Assembly (NCBI RefSeq): GCF_036867135.1
Contig: NZ_JBAJIJ010000001.1
Location: 1,984,001-2,048,000, forward strand
Source: Aeromicrobium sp. Sec7.5
Lineage (GTDB): Bacteria; Actinomycetota; Actinomycetes; Propionibacteriales; Nocardioidaceae
DNA length: 64,000 nucleotides
Direction of reading: 5' to 3'
Shown piece by piece: positions 1 through 10,406 of the stretch. Position numbers and translations under genes: made by a program. Under the pieces are notes generated by a model, which made no database searches, was not told the origin of the DNA, and was given only the letters and a program-made list of their open reading frames with translations. Numbering within the stretch: the stretch's first letter is position 1; the number at the start of each line of letters is the position of its first letter.

Positions 1-20
1 CGGGTGTCGGAGTGCAGGTG

Positions 21-146
21 TCAGTGCCAGTCGATGGCCTGGGTGACGACGCCACCCGGCTTCTTGGGGGCGGCGTCTGCCGGGGCGGCGACGCCCAGGA
101 CCGGAACGACCGCGACGACGGCGGCGACGATGAGCTTCTTGACCAT
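21..146 (-). CDS. Tiny secreted peptide (41 aa), unknown function
   Basis: A 41-residue reading frame starting MVKKLIVAAVVAVVPVLG has a basic start, a hydrophobic core and an Ala-rich region ending ADA-AP, which is a convincing Sec signal peptide. The mature peptide would be only about 15 residues, ending AIDWH. I chose the ATG at 146 because a GGGGGAG ribosome site lies 6 nt upstream; an in-frame extension to 227 has no such signal. It lies downstream of the DUF2550 gene in the same direction. No family is recognised. It may be a real micro-protein or the remnant of a longer secreted protein. Confidence 0.4.
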   Translation of the reverse strand: MVKKLIVAAVVAVVPVLGVAAPADAAPKKPGGVVTQAIDWH

Positions 147-237
147 GCGACTTCTCCCCCAGCTGGAACGAGTCGTCGGTGTCCCGACGATCTGACGATC
201 CTGCCTCGACCGGCGAGAAGTCGTCAAGGACCCGCGT

Positions 238-669
238 TCAGAGAACGGTGTTGATGCCGCGACCGGGGGGTGACGACTCCAGCCACGACAACAGGCCCGT
301 GAGAGCCGGGGGCGCCAGCGAGAGCCGGAGTCGGCCCTCGGTGCTCACCAGATCGACCACGATCGTCCCGGGCGCGAGCACGTGCGACTCGGCCGTGTCG
401 GGATGGCGGCGACCCGTGATCTCGACCCCGCGTCGCGGCAGCACGACCGACGGCCGCCACGCGAGCGAGAAGGTGCGGTACCACTCCAGGTGGTCGTCGT
501 GGTAGACCGCGGTGCCGATCGACCAGCCTGCCGCGCCCGAGGCCCGGCGGCTGATCGTGAGCTCGAACGCGCCGGAGCGCCGCTCGATCGAGCGACGCCG
601 CACGACCACGAGGGCCAGCAGCACGATGACGAGCAGGAGGGAGTCGACCAGCCACAGCCAGAGCGGCAT
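238..669 (-). CDS. DUF2550 single-pass membrane protein
   Basis: This 143-residue protein begins with one strong membrane helix (about residues 4-23, rich in Leu, Val and Ile) followed by a basic RRRSIERRSG stretch. That predicts an N-terminal anchor with a cytoplasmic soluble domain. The small beta-rich C-terminal domain and the position directly after atpC match the DUF2550 family, which in actinobacteria sits beside the ATP synthase epsilon gene. Its biochemical role is unknown. The start is 27 bp from the atpC stop, so it is probably transcribed with the atp operon. Confidence 0.8.
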   Translation of the reverse strand: MPLWLWLVDSLLLVIVLLALVVVRRRSIERRSGAFELTISRRASGAAGWSIGTAVYHDDHLEWYRTFSLAWRPSVVLPRRGVEITGRRHPDTAESHVLAPGTIVVDLVSTEGRLRLSLAPPALTGLLSWLESSPPGRGINTVL

Positions 670-696
670 GTGCGCCTTCTCCCTCCCGCGTCGTCG

Positions 697-1070
697 TCAG
701 GAACGCTGCAGCACGCGCAGCTTGGCCTCGGCGCGCTGGGCGGCGAGGTCGTCGCCGTCCGACTTCGCCTGTTCGAGCTCGGCGCGCGCGTCGGACTCCA
801 CGATCTCGTCGGCGAGGAAGGTGTCCTCGCTCAGGATCGACACGCGGTTGTCGGCCACCGAGAGGAAGCCGTCGCCGACGGCCGCCCGCAGGCGCTCGCC
901 GCCGGTGGCCTCGATCTCGACGACGCCCGGCACGAGCACCGACAGCAGCGGCGCGTGGTTGGCGAGCACACCGAGGTCACCCGAGGCGGTGCGGGCGAGG
1001 ACGCGCACGGCCTCGCCCGACCACACGACGCGGTCGGCCGCGACGAGCTCGACCTGCAACGTGCCTGCCA

Positions 1071-1071
<1 letters not shown>
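697..1071 (-). CDS. atpC: ATP synthase F1 epsilon subunit
   Basis: The 124-residue product starting MAGTLQVELVAADRVVW is the epsilon subunit, which sits on gamma in the central stalk and regulates rotation and ATP hydrolysis. The N-terminal beta-sandwich (about residues 3-85, with GDLGVLANHAPLLS) and a charged C-terminal helical part (about 86-124) are both present. The ATG at 1071 overlaps the atpD stop as ATGA, which fixes the start over a longer in-frame extension to 1128. It is the last synthase gene of the operon. Confidence 0.95.
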
Positions 1072-2531
<1,460 letters not shown>

Positions 2532-3473
2532 TCACTCCTGACCAGCGGCGGCGTCGGCGAGCGCGTTAGCGCCACCCACGATCTCGCTGATCTCCTGGGT
2601 AATGCCAGCCTGGCGGGCCTGGTTGGCAGTTCGGGTGTACTTCTCGATGAGGTCCTGCGCGTTGTCGGTCGCGGACTTCATGGCCTTCTGGCGGGCCGCG
2701 AGCTCGGAGGCGGCCGCCTGGAGCAGGCAGTAGTAGATGCGGCTGTTGACGTACTTCGGCAGCAGCGCGTCGAGGACCTCGTGGGCCGAGGGCTCGAACT
2801 CGTACAGCGGAAGCAGCTCGTGCTCCTCGGGGGCCTCCGTGCCCTCGACGACCTCGAGCGGGAGCAGACGGATCACGTCGGGCTCCTGCGTCAGCATCGA
2901 CTTGAAGCGGGTGAAGACGACGTGCAGCTCGTCGACCGGTCGGACCTCGACCTCGCTGTGGGCGTCGGACTCGATGTCCTCACCCTCGGCGAACGCCTGG
3001 ACGAGGGCCTCGCCGATCGTGCGCGCGTCCTCGTACTGCGGCTTGTCGGAAAAGCCCGTCCACGACGTCACGTGATCGATGTCGCGGAACTTGAAGTAGG
3101 CCACCGACTTGCGACCGGCGAGGTAGAAGTCGATCTCCTTGCCCTCACCGCGCAGCTTCTCCGCCAGGCGCTCGGTCTCCTTGAGCACGCTCGAGGAGTA
3201 GGAGCCGGCCAGGCCGCGATCACTCGTGATGACGAGCACCGCGGCGCGGGTCGGGTTCTCCTTCTCGGTCGTCAGCGGGTGGTCGACGTTCGAGAACGTC
3301 GCCACCGCCGAGACCGCCCGGGTCAGCTCACGCGCGTACGGCGCTGCCGCCGCCGCGTGCTGCTGCGCCTTGATGATGCGCGACGCGGCGATGAGCTCCA
3401 TGGCACGCGTGATCTTCTTGGTCGCCTGGGTCGACCTGATCTTCGCGCGTAGCTCTCGTACCGACGCTGCCAT
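2532..3473 (-). CDS. atpG: ATP synthase F1 gamma subunit
   Basis: The 313-residue gamma subunit is the rotating shaft of F1. The N-terminal helix ([20 protein letters not shown]) and C-terminal helix (residues about 240-300, [20 protein letters not shown]) that build the coiled-coil axle are both conserved. The middle Rossmann-like domain contains the usual ITSDRGLAG. The family usually runs about 285-310 residues, so this is complete; an acidic loop near [15 protein letters not shown] accounts for extra length, as in other actinobacteria. It lies 3 bp after atpA. Confidence 0.97.
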   Translation of the reverse strand: MAASVRELRAKIRSTQATKKITRAMELIAASRIIKAQQHAAAAAPYARELTRAVSAVATFSNVDHPLTTEKENPTRAAVLVITSDRGLAGSYSSSVLKETERLAEKLRGEGKEIDFYLAGRKSVAYFKFRDIDHVTSWTGFSDKPQYEDARTIGEALVQAFAEGEDIESDAHSEVEVRPVDELHVVFTRFKSMLTQEPDVIRLLPLEVVEGTEAPEEHELLPLYEFEPSAHEVLDALLPKYVNSRIYYCLLQAAASELAARQKAMKSATDNAQDLIEKYTRTANQARQAGITQEISEIVGGANALADAAAGQE

Positions 3474-3476
3474 GGG

Positions 3477-5117
3477 TCAGCCCCGCTTCTGCTTGACGAT
3501 CTGCTCCTGCTCGACGTCCTCGTCGTCCAGGGCCTCGACGTCCTGCGAGCCCGGCTTGATCGACTGGCCGTCGCTCGTCTCGAACTGGTCGAGGAAGGAG
3601 GTGTAAGCGTCCTCGAGCGACGAAGCAGTGTCGTCCTCGAACTTTCCGGTCTCCCGGATCGCGTCGAAGATGCCACTGTGCGAGCGCTTGATGTAGTCGA
3701 GGAACTCGGTCTCGAAGCGGCTCACGTCGTCGATCGGGACGTCGTCGACCTTGCCGTTCTGCACGGCCCACAGCGACACGACCTGCTGCTCGACCGCGAA
3801 CGGCTGGTACTGGCCCTGCTTGAACAGCTCCATGATGCGCTGACCACGGGCCAGCTGGGCCTTGGACGCCGCGTCGAGGTCGGAGGCGAACATCGCGAAT
3901 GCCTCCATCGCGCGGTACTGCGCGAGCTCGACCTTGAGCGAGCCGGTGACGGCCTTCATCGACTTCTGCATCGCCGCGCCACCGACGCGCGACACCGAGA
4001 TGCCGACGTCGACCGCGGGACGCTGGTTGGCGTTGAAGAGGTCCGACTGCAGGAAGATCTGGCCGTCGGTGATCGAGATGACGTTGGTCGGGATGTAGGC
4101 CGACACGTCGTTGGCCTTGGTCTCGACGATCGGCAGGCCCGTCATCGAACCGGCACCCAGCTCGTCGCTGAGCTTGGCGCAGCGCTCGAGCAGACGCGAG
4201 TGCAGGTAGAAGACGTCGCCGGGGTAGGCCTCGCGGCCCGGCGGGCGACGCAGCAGCAGCGACACGGCGCGGTACGCCTCGGCCTGCTTGGACAGGTCGT
4301 CGAACACGATCAGGACGTGCTTGCCGGCGTACATCCAGTGCTGGCCGATGGCCGAGCCGGTGTACGGGGCGAGGTACTTGAAGCCGGCCGAGTCGGACGC
4401 GGGCGCCGCGACGATGGTCGTGTACTCCAGGGCGCCGGCCTCCTCGAGGGCACCGCGGACGCCGGCGATGGTCGAGCCCTTCTGACCGATCGCGACGTAG
4501 ATGCAGCGCACCTGCTTGCTCGGGTCGCCCGACTCCCAGAACTCCTTCTGGTTGATGATCGTGTCGATCGCGATCGCGCTCTTGCCCGTCTGGCGGTCAC
4601 CGATGATCAGCTGGCGCTGACCGCGGCCGACCGGGGTGAGCGAGTCGATCGACTTCAGACCGGTCATGAGCGGCTCGTGGACGCTCTTGCGCTCCATCAC
4701 GTTGGGCGCCTGGAGCTCGAGGGCACGACGGCCGTCGGTCTCGATGTCGCCGAGTCCGTCGATGGGGTTGCCGAGCGGGTCGACGACGCGGCCGAGGTAG
4801 CCCTCGCCCACGGGGACCGAGAGGACCTCGCCCGTGCGGCGGACCTTCTGGCCCTCCTCGATGCCGGCGAAGTCGCCGAGGATGACGACACCGATCTCGC
4901 GGACGTCGAGGTTCAGCGCGAGGCCGAGCGTGCCGTCCTCGAACTCGAGGAGCTCGTTGGCCATCGCCGAGGGCAGACCCTCGACGTGGGCGATGCCGTC
5001 ACCGGCGTCGGAGACGATGCCGACCTCTTCGGTGCTGGCCGCGCTGGGCGTGTAGTCGGCCACGAACTTCTGCAACGCGTCCCGGATCTCTTCCGGACGA
5101 ATCGAGAGCTCCGTCAT
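3477..5117 (-). CDS. atpA: ATP synthase F1 alpha subunit
   Basis: The 546-residue non-catalytic nucleotide-binding subunit of F1 carries Walker A GDRQTGKS (about residues 171-178) and the conserved GPGIV-type segment in the variant form [13 protein letters not shown] near the N-terminus. The C-terminus has an acidic and charged tail of about 35 residues ([15 protein letters not shown] onward) beyond the usual E. coli end, typical of actinobacterial alpha subunits. It follows atpH after 35 bp and precedes atpG by 3 bp. Confidence 0.98.
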   Translation of the reverse strand: MTELSIRPEEIRDALQKFVADYTPSAASTEEVGIVSDAGDGIAHVEGLPSAMANELLEFEDGTLGLALNLDVREIGVVILGDFAGIEEGQKVRRTGEVLSVPVGEGYLGRVVDPLGNPIDGLGDIETDGRRALELQAPNVMERKSVHEPLMTGLKSIDSLTPVGRGQRQLIIGDRQTGKSAIAIDTIINQKEFWESGDPSKQVRCIYVAIGQKGSTIAGVRGALEEAGALEYTTIVAAPASDSAGFKYLAPYTGSAIGQHWMYAGKHVLIVFDDLSKQAEAYRAVSLLLRRPPGREAYPGDVFYLHSRLLERCAKLSDELGAGSMTGLPIVETKANDVSAYIPTNVISITDGQIFLQSDLFNANQRPAVDVGISVSRVGGAAMQKSMKAVTGSLKVELAQYRAMEAFAMFASDLDAASKAQLARGQRIMELFKQGQYQPFAVEQQVVSLWAVQNGKVDDVPIDDVSRFETEFLDYIKRSHSGIFDAIRETGKFEDDTASSLEDAYTSFLDQFETSDGQSIKPGSQDVEALDDEDVEQEQIVKQKRG

Positions 5118-5152
5118 GGTGTGCCTGCCTTACTGGGTGGGATGCGAAGACT

Positions 5153-5968
5153 TCAGCCCGCGAGCTGCCGGCGGGCAGCCTCGAGGCGACTGGACATGGT
5201 GCCGTCGATGACGTCGTCGGAGACGCTGACCGCGAGGCCACCGATGACGGACGGATCGACGACGACGTTCAGGTGGACGTCGCGGCCGTAACGGGCCGTG
5301 AGCGCCGCGGCGAGCCGGTCGTGCTCGGTCTGGCCGAGCTCGTGCGCGGTGCGCACCTCGGCGAGGAGGCGACTGCGACGCGCGGCGACCAGGTCGGCGA
5401 ACGCCCCGAGGGTGCGCTCGAACGACGCGGATCGTGCGCGGGCGGCCTGGCGGACGACCGCGACGGTGGCCGGCTGGGCCTTGCCGTCGAGGATCGAGCC
5501 GACGAGGTCGGACTTGCCGGCCCCGGGGACCGTGGTGTCGGACAGCGCCGACCGCAGCTCCGGGGTGGAGGTGACCAGGTTCGCCACCGAGAACAGCTCG
5601 TCCTCGAGCACATCGACCTGGCCGGCGGCGGCCGCACCCTTGAGGATGGCGACGACGCCGGCGACCTCGAGGCCGTCGGTGAGGTCACGCCCCACACGCC
5701 ACCGAGCGCCGACCGCGGTGCGGACGACCTCGAGGGTGGCGGCCGAGACGGCCTTCCCGAACACCGACGAGGCGAGACCGCGCTTGGCCTCGTCCTCGGT
5801 CGACGGATCGGTCAGGACCCGACGCAGTGCCGGCGAGGAGTCGAGCGAGGCGACGACTCCGAAGAGCTGCTCGCCGAGCTCCGCACCCGAGTCACCGCTC
5901 GCGTCGACCGCGGCCAGGACCGTGTCGAGCGAGGCGGCGGAGGCACCGCGGAGTTGCGTGGTGGACAT
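5153..5968 (-). CDS. atpH: ATP synthase F1 delta subunit (long actinobacterial type)
   Basis: The 271-residue product is longer than the roughly 180-residue enterobacterial delta subunit. It matches the extended actinobacterial form, which carries extra helical sequence before the OSCP/delta domain. The C-terminal conserved region LNVVVDPSVIGGLAVSVSDDVIDGTMSSRL is characteristic of delta, the link between F1 and the peripheral stalk. It is not fused to a b subunit as it is in mycobacteria. The start overlaps the atpF stop as TGATG. Confidence 0.93.
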   Translation of the reverse strand: MSTTQLRGASAASLDTVLAAVDASGDSGAELGEQLFGVVASLDSSPALRRVLTDPSTEDEAKRGLASSVFGKAVSAATLEVVRTAVGARWRVGRDLTDGLEVAGVVAILKGAAAAGQVDVLEDELFSVANLVTSTPELRSALSDTTVPGAGKSDLVGSILDGKAQPATVAVVRQAARARSASFERTLGAFADLVAARRSRLLAEVRTAHELGQTEHDRLAAALTARYGRDVHLNVVVDPSVIGGLAVSVSDDVIDGTMSSRLEAARRQLAG

Positions 5969-6513
5969 CAGTTGGCCGACTCCTCTTCGAGCTCGGCGAT
6001 GAAGCGCTCGACGGTGCGCTGGCTGCGCGCGTCGTCGGTGAGCGCCTCGCCCACGATGCGGCTCGCGAGCTCGGTGGCCAGCGTGCCCACCTCGCTCTTG
6101 AGCTGCGCCACGACCTGGGCACGCTCGGCCTCGACCTGCGCGTGCGCGGCCGAGGTGATGCGCTGCGCCTCGGCCTGGGCGTCGGCCCGGAGCTCGGCGA
6201 GGATCTGCGCGCCCTGCTCCTTGGCCTCCTCGCGGATGCGAGCGGCGTCGTGACGTGCCTCGGCGAGCTGAGCGTTGTACTGCTCGAGCGCCGCCTGGGC
6301 TTCCTTCTGCGCCGCCTGCGCCTCCTCGATGCCGCCCTCGATCTCGGCCGTACGCGCTGCGTAGGCCTTCTCGAAGCCCGGAACGACGAACTTGACGATC
6401 AGGAAGAGGAGCAGGAGGAAGACGACCGCGCTGAGGACGATCTCCGCGGCGTGCGGGATGAGGGGGTTGAGCTCCTCACCCTCGGTGGCCGCGACGAGTC
6501 GAGTCGAGATCAT
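5968..6513 (-). CDS. atpF: ATP synthase Fo b subunit (peripheral stalk)
   Basis: The 181-residue b subunit has one N-terminal membrane helix (about residues 23-45, EIVLSAVVFLLLLFLIVKFV). A long Ala/Glu/Gln-rich helix (about 50-165, EEAQAAQKEAQAALEQYNAQ) follows and would form the dimeric stator coiled coil. It anchors F1 to the membrane together with delta. It lies 40 bp after atpE and overlaps atpH by one base. Confidence 0.95.
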   Translation of the reverse strand: MISTRLVAATEGEELNPLIPHAAEIVLSAVVFLLLLFLIVKFVVPGFEKAYAARTAEIEGGIEEAQAAQKEAQAALEQYNAQLAEARHDAARIREEAKEQGAQILAELRADAQAEAQRITSAAHAQVEAERAQVVAQLKSEVGTLATELASRIVGEALTDDARSQRTVERFIAELEEESAN

Positions 6514-6553
6514 GCGTGAGCCTTCTGTCGGAGTCGGTGGCTGGGGCTACGGA

Positions 6554-6757
6554 CTAGAGAACGAACGCGAGCGCCAGGCCGATGATGAAGAACTGCTCGG
6601 CGAGGACGAAGCCGAGGATCGCGAGCTGACGCAGCGTCCCCTGGGCCTCGGGCTGACGGGCGACGCCCGACACCAGCGCGGCGAAGATGAGGCCGACGGC
6701 GATGCCGGGGCCGATCGCGGCCAGGCCGAGGCCGATCATGTTCAGGTTGCCGTCCAC
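6554..6757 (-). CDS. atpE: ATP synthase Fo c subunit
   Basis: The 67-residue proteolipid forms the rotating c-ring. Two membrane helices flank the polar loop RQPEAQGTL. The proton-carrying acid is the Glu in [11 protein letters not shown] in helix 2, and the Gly/Ala-rich first helix ([20 protein letters not shown]) allows tight ring packing. The start is taken as GTG at 6757 ([11 protein letters not shown]) because AAAGGA lies 8 nt upstream. The internal ATG would give only 61 residues, and extension upstream adds non-family sequence. Confidence 0.95.
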   Translation of the reverse strand: MDGNLNMIGLGLAAIGPGIAVGLIFAALVSGVARQPEAQGTLRQLAILGFVLAEQFFIIGLALAFVL

Positions 6758-6857
6758 GGCATTTCCTTTCGTCGTCGGCACGGTACGTCCGTGCCGAAGT
6801 TTCGGGTCTGGATGTGAAGTTGTGCCGGTGAGACACCGACGAGCCGATCCGGGTGGA

Positions 6858-7655
6858 TCAGTGCTCGTCGGCGAGCGCCTCACCGATGTACATGGAGGCG
6901 AGCAGCGTGAAGACGTACGCCTGGAGGAACATCACGAGGATCTCGAGGAAGCTGATGCCGACGAACAGGATCGCCGACGCGATGCCGGCCGGGATGGCCA
7001 GCGTGTTCTCCGAGTGGAGCAGCAGGTACTCCGCGCCGAGCGAGAAGAGCAGCAGCAGGAGGTGACCGGCGAACATCGTGGCGAACAGACGCAGCGTGAG
7101 CGTCACGGGACGCAGCAGGATGTTGGAGAGGAACTCCAGCGGCACCAGCAGGATGAGGATGGGGCCCGTCATGCCGGCGGGGACCGTCTCGTGCTTGAGG
7201 TAGCCGACGAATCCGTGGCGGGCGATGCCGGCGCCGTTGTAGACGATCCAGGTGATGGCCGCGAGCGCCAGCGGGAAGCCGATGTGCGACATCGACGGGA
7301 ACTGCACCACCGGGATGAGGCCGTAGTAGTTGTTGACGAACACGAAGGTGAAGATCGCGAACAGGAACGGCACGAAGCGTTGGAAGTCGCTGCTGCCGAT
7401 GTTGTCGCGCGCGACGCCGTTGCGGACGAATCCGTAGACCATCTCGCCGGCGAACTGGAGGCGGCCCGGGACGACGGCCGCAGGACGCGCGGCGGCGGCG
7501 AACAGGGCAGCGATGAGCACCGCGGAGATCGCCAGCAGGATCATCGGCTTGGTGACCTCGAGCGCGCCGACCTCGAAGATCGCCGGGAGGTTGAAGTCGG
7601 CCGGGCCGGGGCTCGGGGGGCTCGATGCGGCGGAAAGGCCGGAGGCGAGGGACAC
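6858..7655 (-). CDS. atpB: ATP synthase Fo a subunit
   Basis: The 265-residue multi-pass protein provides the proton half-channels facing the c-ring. The essential Arg is in [17 protein letters not shown], and the C-terminal helix [23 protein letters not shown] is the canonical a-subunit signature. The N-terminus contains a Pro/Ser-rich stretch ([15 protein letters not shown]) before the first helix, usual for actinobacteria. It is the first Fo structural gene, 100 bp upstream of atpE. Confidence 0.96.
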   Translation of the reverse strand: MSLASGLSAASSPPSPGPADFNLPAIFEVGALEVTKPMILLAISAVLIAALFAAAARPAAVVPGRLQFAGEMVYGFVRNGVARDNIGSSDFQRFVPFLFAIFTFVFVNNYYGLIPVVQFPSMSHIGFPLALAAITWIVYNGAGIARHGFVGYLKHETVPAGMTGPILILLVPLEFLSNILLRPVTLTLRLFATMFAGHLLLLLFSLGAEYLLLHSENTLAIPAGIASAILFVGISFLEILVMFLQAYVFTLLASMYIGEALADEH

Positions 7656-7791
7656 TCGGTCTCCTTCTCAGATCATGGCGCGGTCGCGCGACCATGAGTC
7701 GCGATCCGGGCGTACGGCCAGCGTCATTGCGAGTCGCAGATCACGTCCTTGACTCGCTGCGGGAAGGCTATCAGGCCCCCTCGGCGAACTC

Positions 7792-8184
7792 CTACTCGAG
7801 GTCGTAGATCGGGGTGCGCGACCGACGGAGGGTCATCAGGTGCAGCCCGATCCACGCCATCGCGGTCACGACCATGGCCGCTGCCACGGCCTGACGCTCC
7901 AGGTGCTGGCCGATCCCGTCCTCGTCCAGCAGCACCGCCAGCACGACGATCGCGGCCACCGCCTTGACGGTGAAGAAGCCCAGCGCGATCGGCAGGGACG
8001 CCATCGGGTTCTTCTTGGCCAGCGGGTCGAGCAGGCCCGGGCTGGACCCCAGGAACGCCACGACCAGGACCCCGCCGACCAAGGCCCCAGAGAGGGCCTC
8101 CCGGCCTCCGATGAAGCCCGCGACGACCGCGGTCACCGCGATCAGGACGAGGCACGGCACGACGACGCGGCGCAGGATCTGCAT
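7792..8184 (-). CDS. AtpI-like small membrane protein
   Basis: The 130-residue product from ATG 8184 (MQILRRVVVPCLVLIAVTAV) has about four hydrophobic segments and sits directly upstream of atpB. That matches AtpI/Uncl-like proteins, thought to help c-ring assembly or Mg2+ handling. Sequence in this family is weakly conserved, so the assignment rests on position and membrane topology. An in-frame extension to 8262 is Pro/Arg-rich and non-hydrophobic, so the internal ATG is preferred. It is 136 bp from atpB and probably the first gene of the atp operon. Confidence 0.65.
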   Translation of the reverse strand: MQILRRVVVPCLVLIAVTAVVAGFIGGREALSGALVGGVLVVAFLGSSPGLLDPLAKKNPMASLPIALGFFTVKAVAAIVVLAVLLDEDGIGQHLERQAVAAAMVVTAMAWIGLHLMTLRRSRTPIYDLE

Positions 8185-8327
8185 GGGGCCATGCTCCCAT
8201 CCCGGGGCACTACCGGTTCCCCGAGGTGGCGAGGTCCGGTTCATCGGATTGACAAGCGGCACGGACCGGCGAGGTGTGCCGTGGGTCAGGCCGCCCTCCG
8301 CCTGATCGCTCCCTCACCCGCCCCCTC

Positions 8328-8393
8328 CCCAGATTTGCTGCCGTATCCACCGAACCATTGAGGAAGAACGGTGGATTCGCGAGCAAATCTGGG
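8328..8393. repeat. Nested inverted repeat between wecA-like and atpI-like genes
   Basis: Outer arms CCCAGATTTGCT (8328-8339) and AGCAAATCTGGG (8382-8393) are perfect complements. Inner arms ATCCACCG (8345-8352) and CGGTGGAT (8369-8376) are also perfect. Transcripts of either strand could fold into a two-tier hairpin. The AT-rich outer arm stands out from the surrounding high-GC sequence. It could end wecA transcription, act in the atp leader, or be a mobile palindromic element. Confidence 0.6.
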
Positions 8394-8422
8394 CCGGAGT
8401 GCCCCCTTGCCGAGGTTTGCAG

Positions 8423-9544
8423 TTACGGACCGACCTTGGAGCTGAGCTTGGGGGCCAGGATGATCGCGATGCCGCTCAGCACGAGCAGGACCAGGAACGC
8501 CACGATCGACTGCCACCCGCTCAGCAGGCTGACCACGACGCTGCCGAACGCGAACAGGCCCGCGACCGCGTACATCGAGAGGACCGCCTGCGGGTGCGAG
8601 TGCCCCATCTCGAGCAGGCGGTGGTGCAGGTGCATCTTGTCGGGGCTGAACGGCGAGCGGCGCTCGCGGGTGCGGCGCACGACGGCGAGCAGCATGTCGA
8701 CGAACGGGATCGCCAGCACCATGAACGGCAGGATCAAGGGCAGCAGCGCCGGCAGGAAGCTCGCGTCGGCGTCGCCGACGCCCTGCGCGAGGCTGCTGGG
8801 CGGGAACTGACCGGTGAGGCTGATCGACGAGCACGCCATGACGAAGCCGATCAGCATCGACCCGGAGTCGCCGATGAACATCCGCGCCGGATAGAAGTTG
8901 TGGGGCAGGATCCCCAGGCACACGCCGGCCAGGGCGATCGTCAGCATGGCCGCCGCGATCGCACGGGTCTCGCCGTTCTCGACCGCGAGGATGAAGGCGA
9001 ACACGAAGAAGGCGATGGCCCCGATCGCGACGATGCCGGCCGCGAGGCCGTCGAGGCCGTCGACGAAGTTGACCGCATTGGCCGACCCGACGATCAGCAC
9101 GATCGTCAGCAGCATCGCCTGCGCCTGGTCGAGCCCGATGAAGGTTCCCGGCAGGGGCAGGTACACGAACTGCACGCCGAGGGCCACCACCACGACGCTC
9201 GCGAGCACCTGCCCCGCGAACTTGGTGAGCGCGTCGAGCTCGATCAGGTCGTCGACGACCCCGACGGCGCAGATGAGCGCTCCGCCCGCCAGGATCGCGC
9301 GCACGTCGTGGAACACCGTCGCGTCGGCCGAGCCGAGGAACGGGAGGCGCTCGGCGAGCAGCGTGGCCGCCACGAGGCCGCCGAGCATCGCCGGCCCTCC
9401 GAAGTACGGCGTGGGGACGGCGTGGACGTCGCGGTCGCGCACGCGGGCCTGGGCGCCCACACGCACGGCCACGAGCCTCGCGATCGAGGCCAGGAGGTAC
9501 GTGACGCCGAGGGCGATGCCGAAGACGGCGAGGTACTCACGCAC
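8423..9544 (-). CDS. WecA/MraY-family glycosyl-1-phosphate transferase
   Basis: A 373-residue polytopic membrane enzyme with about ten or eleven helices. It would transfer a UDP-sugar-1-phosphate to undecaprenyl or decaprenyl phosphate, the first step of a cell-envelope glycan such as arabinogalactan-linker or teichoic-type polymer. The family motifs are all present: VVDDLIELD, NAVNFVDGLDGLAAG and FIGDSGS. The start is GTG 9544, preceded by GGGGGGA and overlapping the tsaC stop by 8 nt; longer in-frame extensions are tsaC shadow. WecA/TagO type is more likely than MraY because no mur genes are nearby. The substrate is not readable. Confidence 0.9.
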   Translation of the reverse strand: MREYLAVFGIALGVTYLLASIARLVAVRVGAQARVRDRDVHAVPTPYFGGPAMLGGLVAATLLAERLPFLGSADATVFHDVRAILAGGALICAVGVVDDLIELDALTKFAGQVLASVVVVALGVQFVYLPLPGTFIGLDQAQAMLLTIVLIVGSANAVNFVDGLDGLAAGIVAIGAIAFFVFAFILAVENGETRAIAAAMLTIALAGVCLGILPHNFYPARMFIGDSGSMLIGFVMACSSISLTGQFPPSSLAQGVGDADASFLPALLPLILPFMVLAIPFVDMLLAVVRRTRERRSPFSPDKMHLHHRLLEMGHSHPQAVLSMYAVAGLFAFGSVVVSLLSGWQSIVAFLVLLVLSGIAIILAPKLSSKVGP

Positions 9545-10211
9545 CGGCTGGTCCCCCCGCCGGTGCCGTGCCCGGGGCGGGCTCGATCGTGTTGTTGAAC
9601 CGGTGCAGGTCGGCGAGGTCGACCGCGCCCTGGCGCAGGACCCGGGGCGTCGGCCCCGTGACGTCCAGGATCGTGGACGGGACTCCCCCCGGCGAGGTGC
9701 CACCGTCGAGGTAGACCGCGACCGAGTCGCCCAGCTGCTCCCGGGCCTCGGCGGCCGTCGTCGCCGCCGGCTGTCCCGTGCGGTTGGCGCTGCTGACCGC
9801 GAGGGGCCCCGTCGCACCGAGCAGCTCGCGGGCGACCACGTCGTCGGGCACGCGCACCGCGACGGTGCGGTGGGTCTCCCCGAGGTCCCAGTCGAGCGAG
9901 GCCTGCTGGTGGCACACGACCGTGAGCGCACCGGGCCACATCTCCTCGGTCATGCTGCGGAGCCAGCCCGGGACCTCGGCGACGAGCGCCTCCAACGTCG
10001 ACGTGGCTCCGATCAGGACCGGCGGCGGCATCGTGCGGTCGCGGCCCTTGGCGTCGAGCAGGCTCTGCACGGCGGCGGGCGAGAACGCATCGGCCGCGAT
10101 GCCGTACACGGTGTCGGTGGGGACGACCACCAGCTCGCCGGCACGCACGGCGGTCCGCGCCGCCTCGACGCCGTCGCGTCGCTGCGCCTCGTCACGGCAG
10201 TCGAAGATCAT
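9537..10211 (-). CDS. tsaC: L-threonylcarbamoyladenylate synthase (Sua5/YrdC)
   Basis: The 224-residue protein makes threonylcarbamoyl-AMP from Thr, bicarbonate and ATP for the t6A37 tRNA modification. The YrdC fold is shown by PTDTVYGIAADAFSPAAV near residue 32, the KGRDRTMPPPVLI basic motif, and ANRTGQPAATT with the downstream ILDVTGPTPRVLRQG. It is the YrdC-only length with no Sua5 C-terminal domain. Its ATG overlaps the stop of a repeat-built short ORF (ATGA), and GGTGAGGTGA upstream serves as ribosome site. Confidence 0.93.
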   Translation of the reverse strand: MIFDCRDEAQRRDGVEAARTAVRAGELVVVPTDTVYGIAADAFSPAAVQSLLDAKGRDRTMPPPVLIGATSTLEALVAEVPGWLRSMTEEMWPGALTVVCHQQASLDWDLGETHRTVAVRVPDDVVARELLGATGPLAVSSANRTGQPAATTAAEAREQLGDSVAVYLDGGTSPGGVPSTILDVTGPTPRVLRQGAVDLADLHRFNNTIEPAPGTAPAGGPAGA

Positions 10212-10372
10212 GGGATCACCTCACCCGAAACAGCAGGGTAGTTCGGCGATCCCATGAGAGAGCCATCGGTGCCCTCGCTGCGCTCGATCACTGGGATCAC
10301 CTCACCAGAAAGAGCACGGTAGTTCGGCGATCCCATGAGCGAACCGTCGGTGCCCTCGCTGCGCTCGATCAC
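10208..10372 (-). CDS. Possible 54-aa repeat peptide upstream of tsaC
   Basis: From GTG 10372 the frame runs 54 codons as two near-identical 27-residue units (VIERSEGTDGSLMGSPNY plus a variable tail ending SGEVIP). It stops in an ATGA overlap with tsaC. The two 81-bp copies differ at six bases; four are silent third-position changes, so the frame may be translated. Each unit starts with GTG preceded by a GGTGA-type ribosome site (AAGGTG for the first). It could be a coupling leader peptide for tsaC or a non-coding repeat that happens to be open. No family is recognised. Confidence 0.35.
   Translation of the reverse strand: MIERSEGTDGSLMGSPNYRALSGEVIPVIERSEGTDGSLMGSPNYPAVSGEVIP
10211..10372. 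repeat. Two tandem 81-bp direct repeats
   Basis: Copy 1 spans 10211-10291 and copy 2 spans 10292-10372, matching at 75 of 81 positions. Each contains TGGGATCACCTCACC, GTAGTTCGGCGATCCCATGAG and CCCTCGCTGCGCTCGATCAC on the plus strand. The last block resembles the GAGCGCAGCGAG-type extragenic motif common in high-GC actinobacteria. The period is an exact multiple of three. The unit carries the tsaC ribosome-binding region, so the duplication doubled that signal. Confidence 0.9.
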
Positions 10373-10406
10373 GATGTCACCTTAAGGCGTCAGTCTGCGA
10401 GGTCGG

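Noticed and set aside
3678..5291. A 537-codon plus-strand frame opposite atpA
   Set aside because: Same antisense artefact; low-complexity and no family features, while atpA on the other strand is full length.
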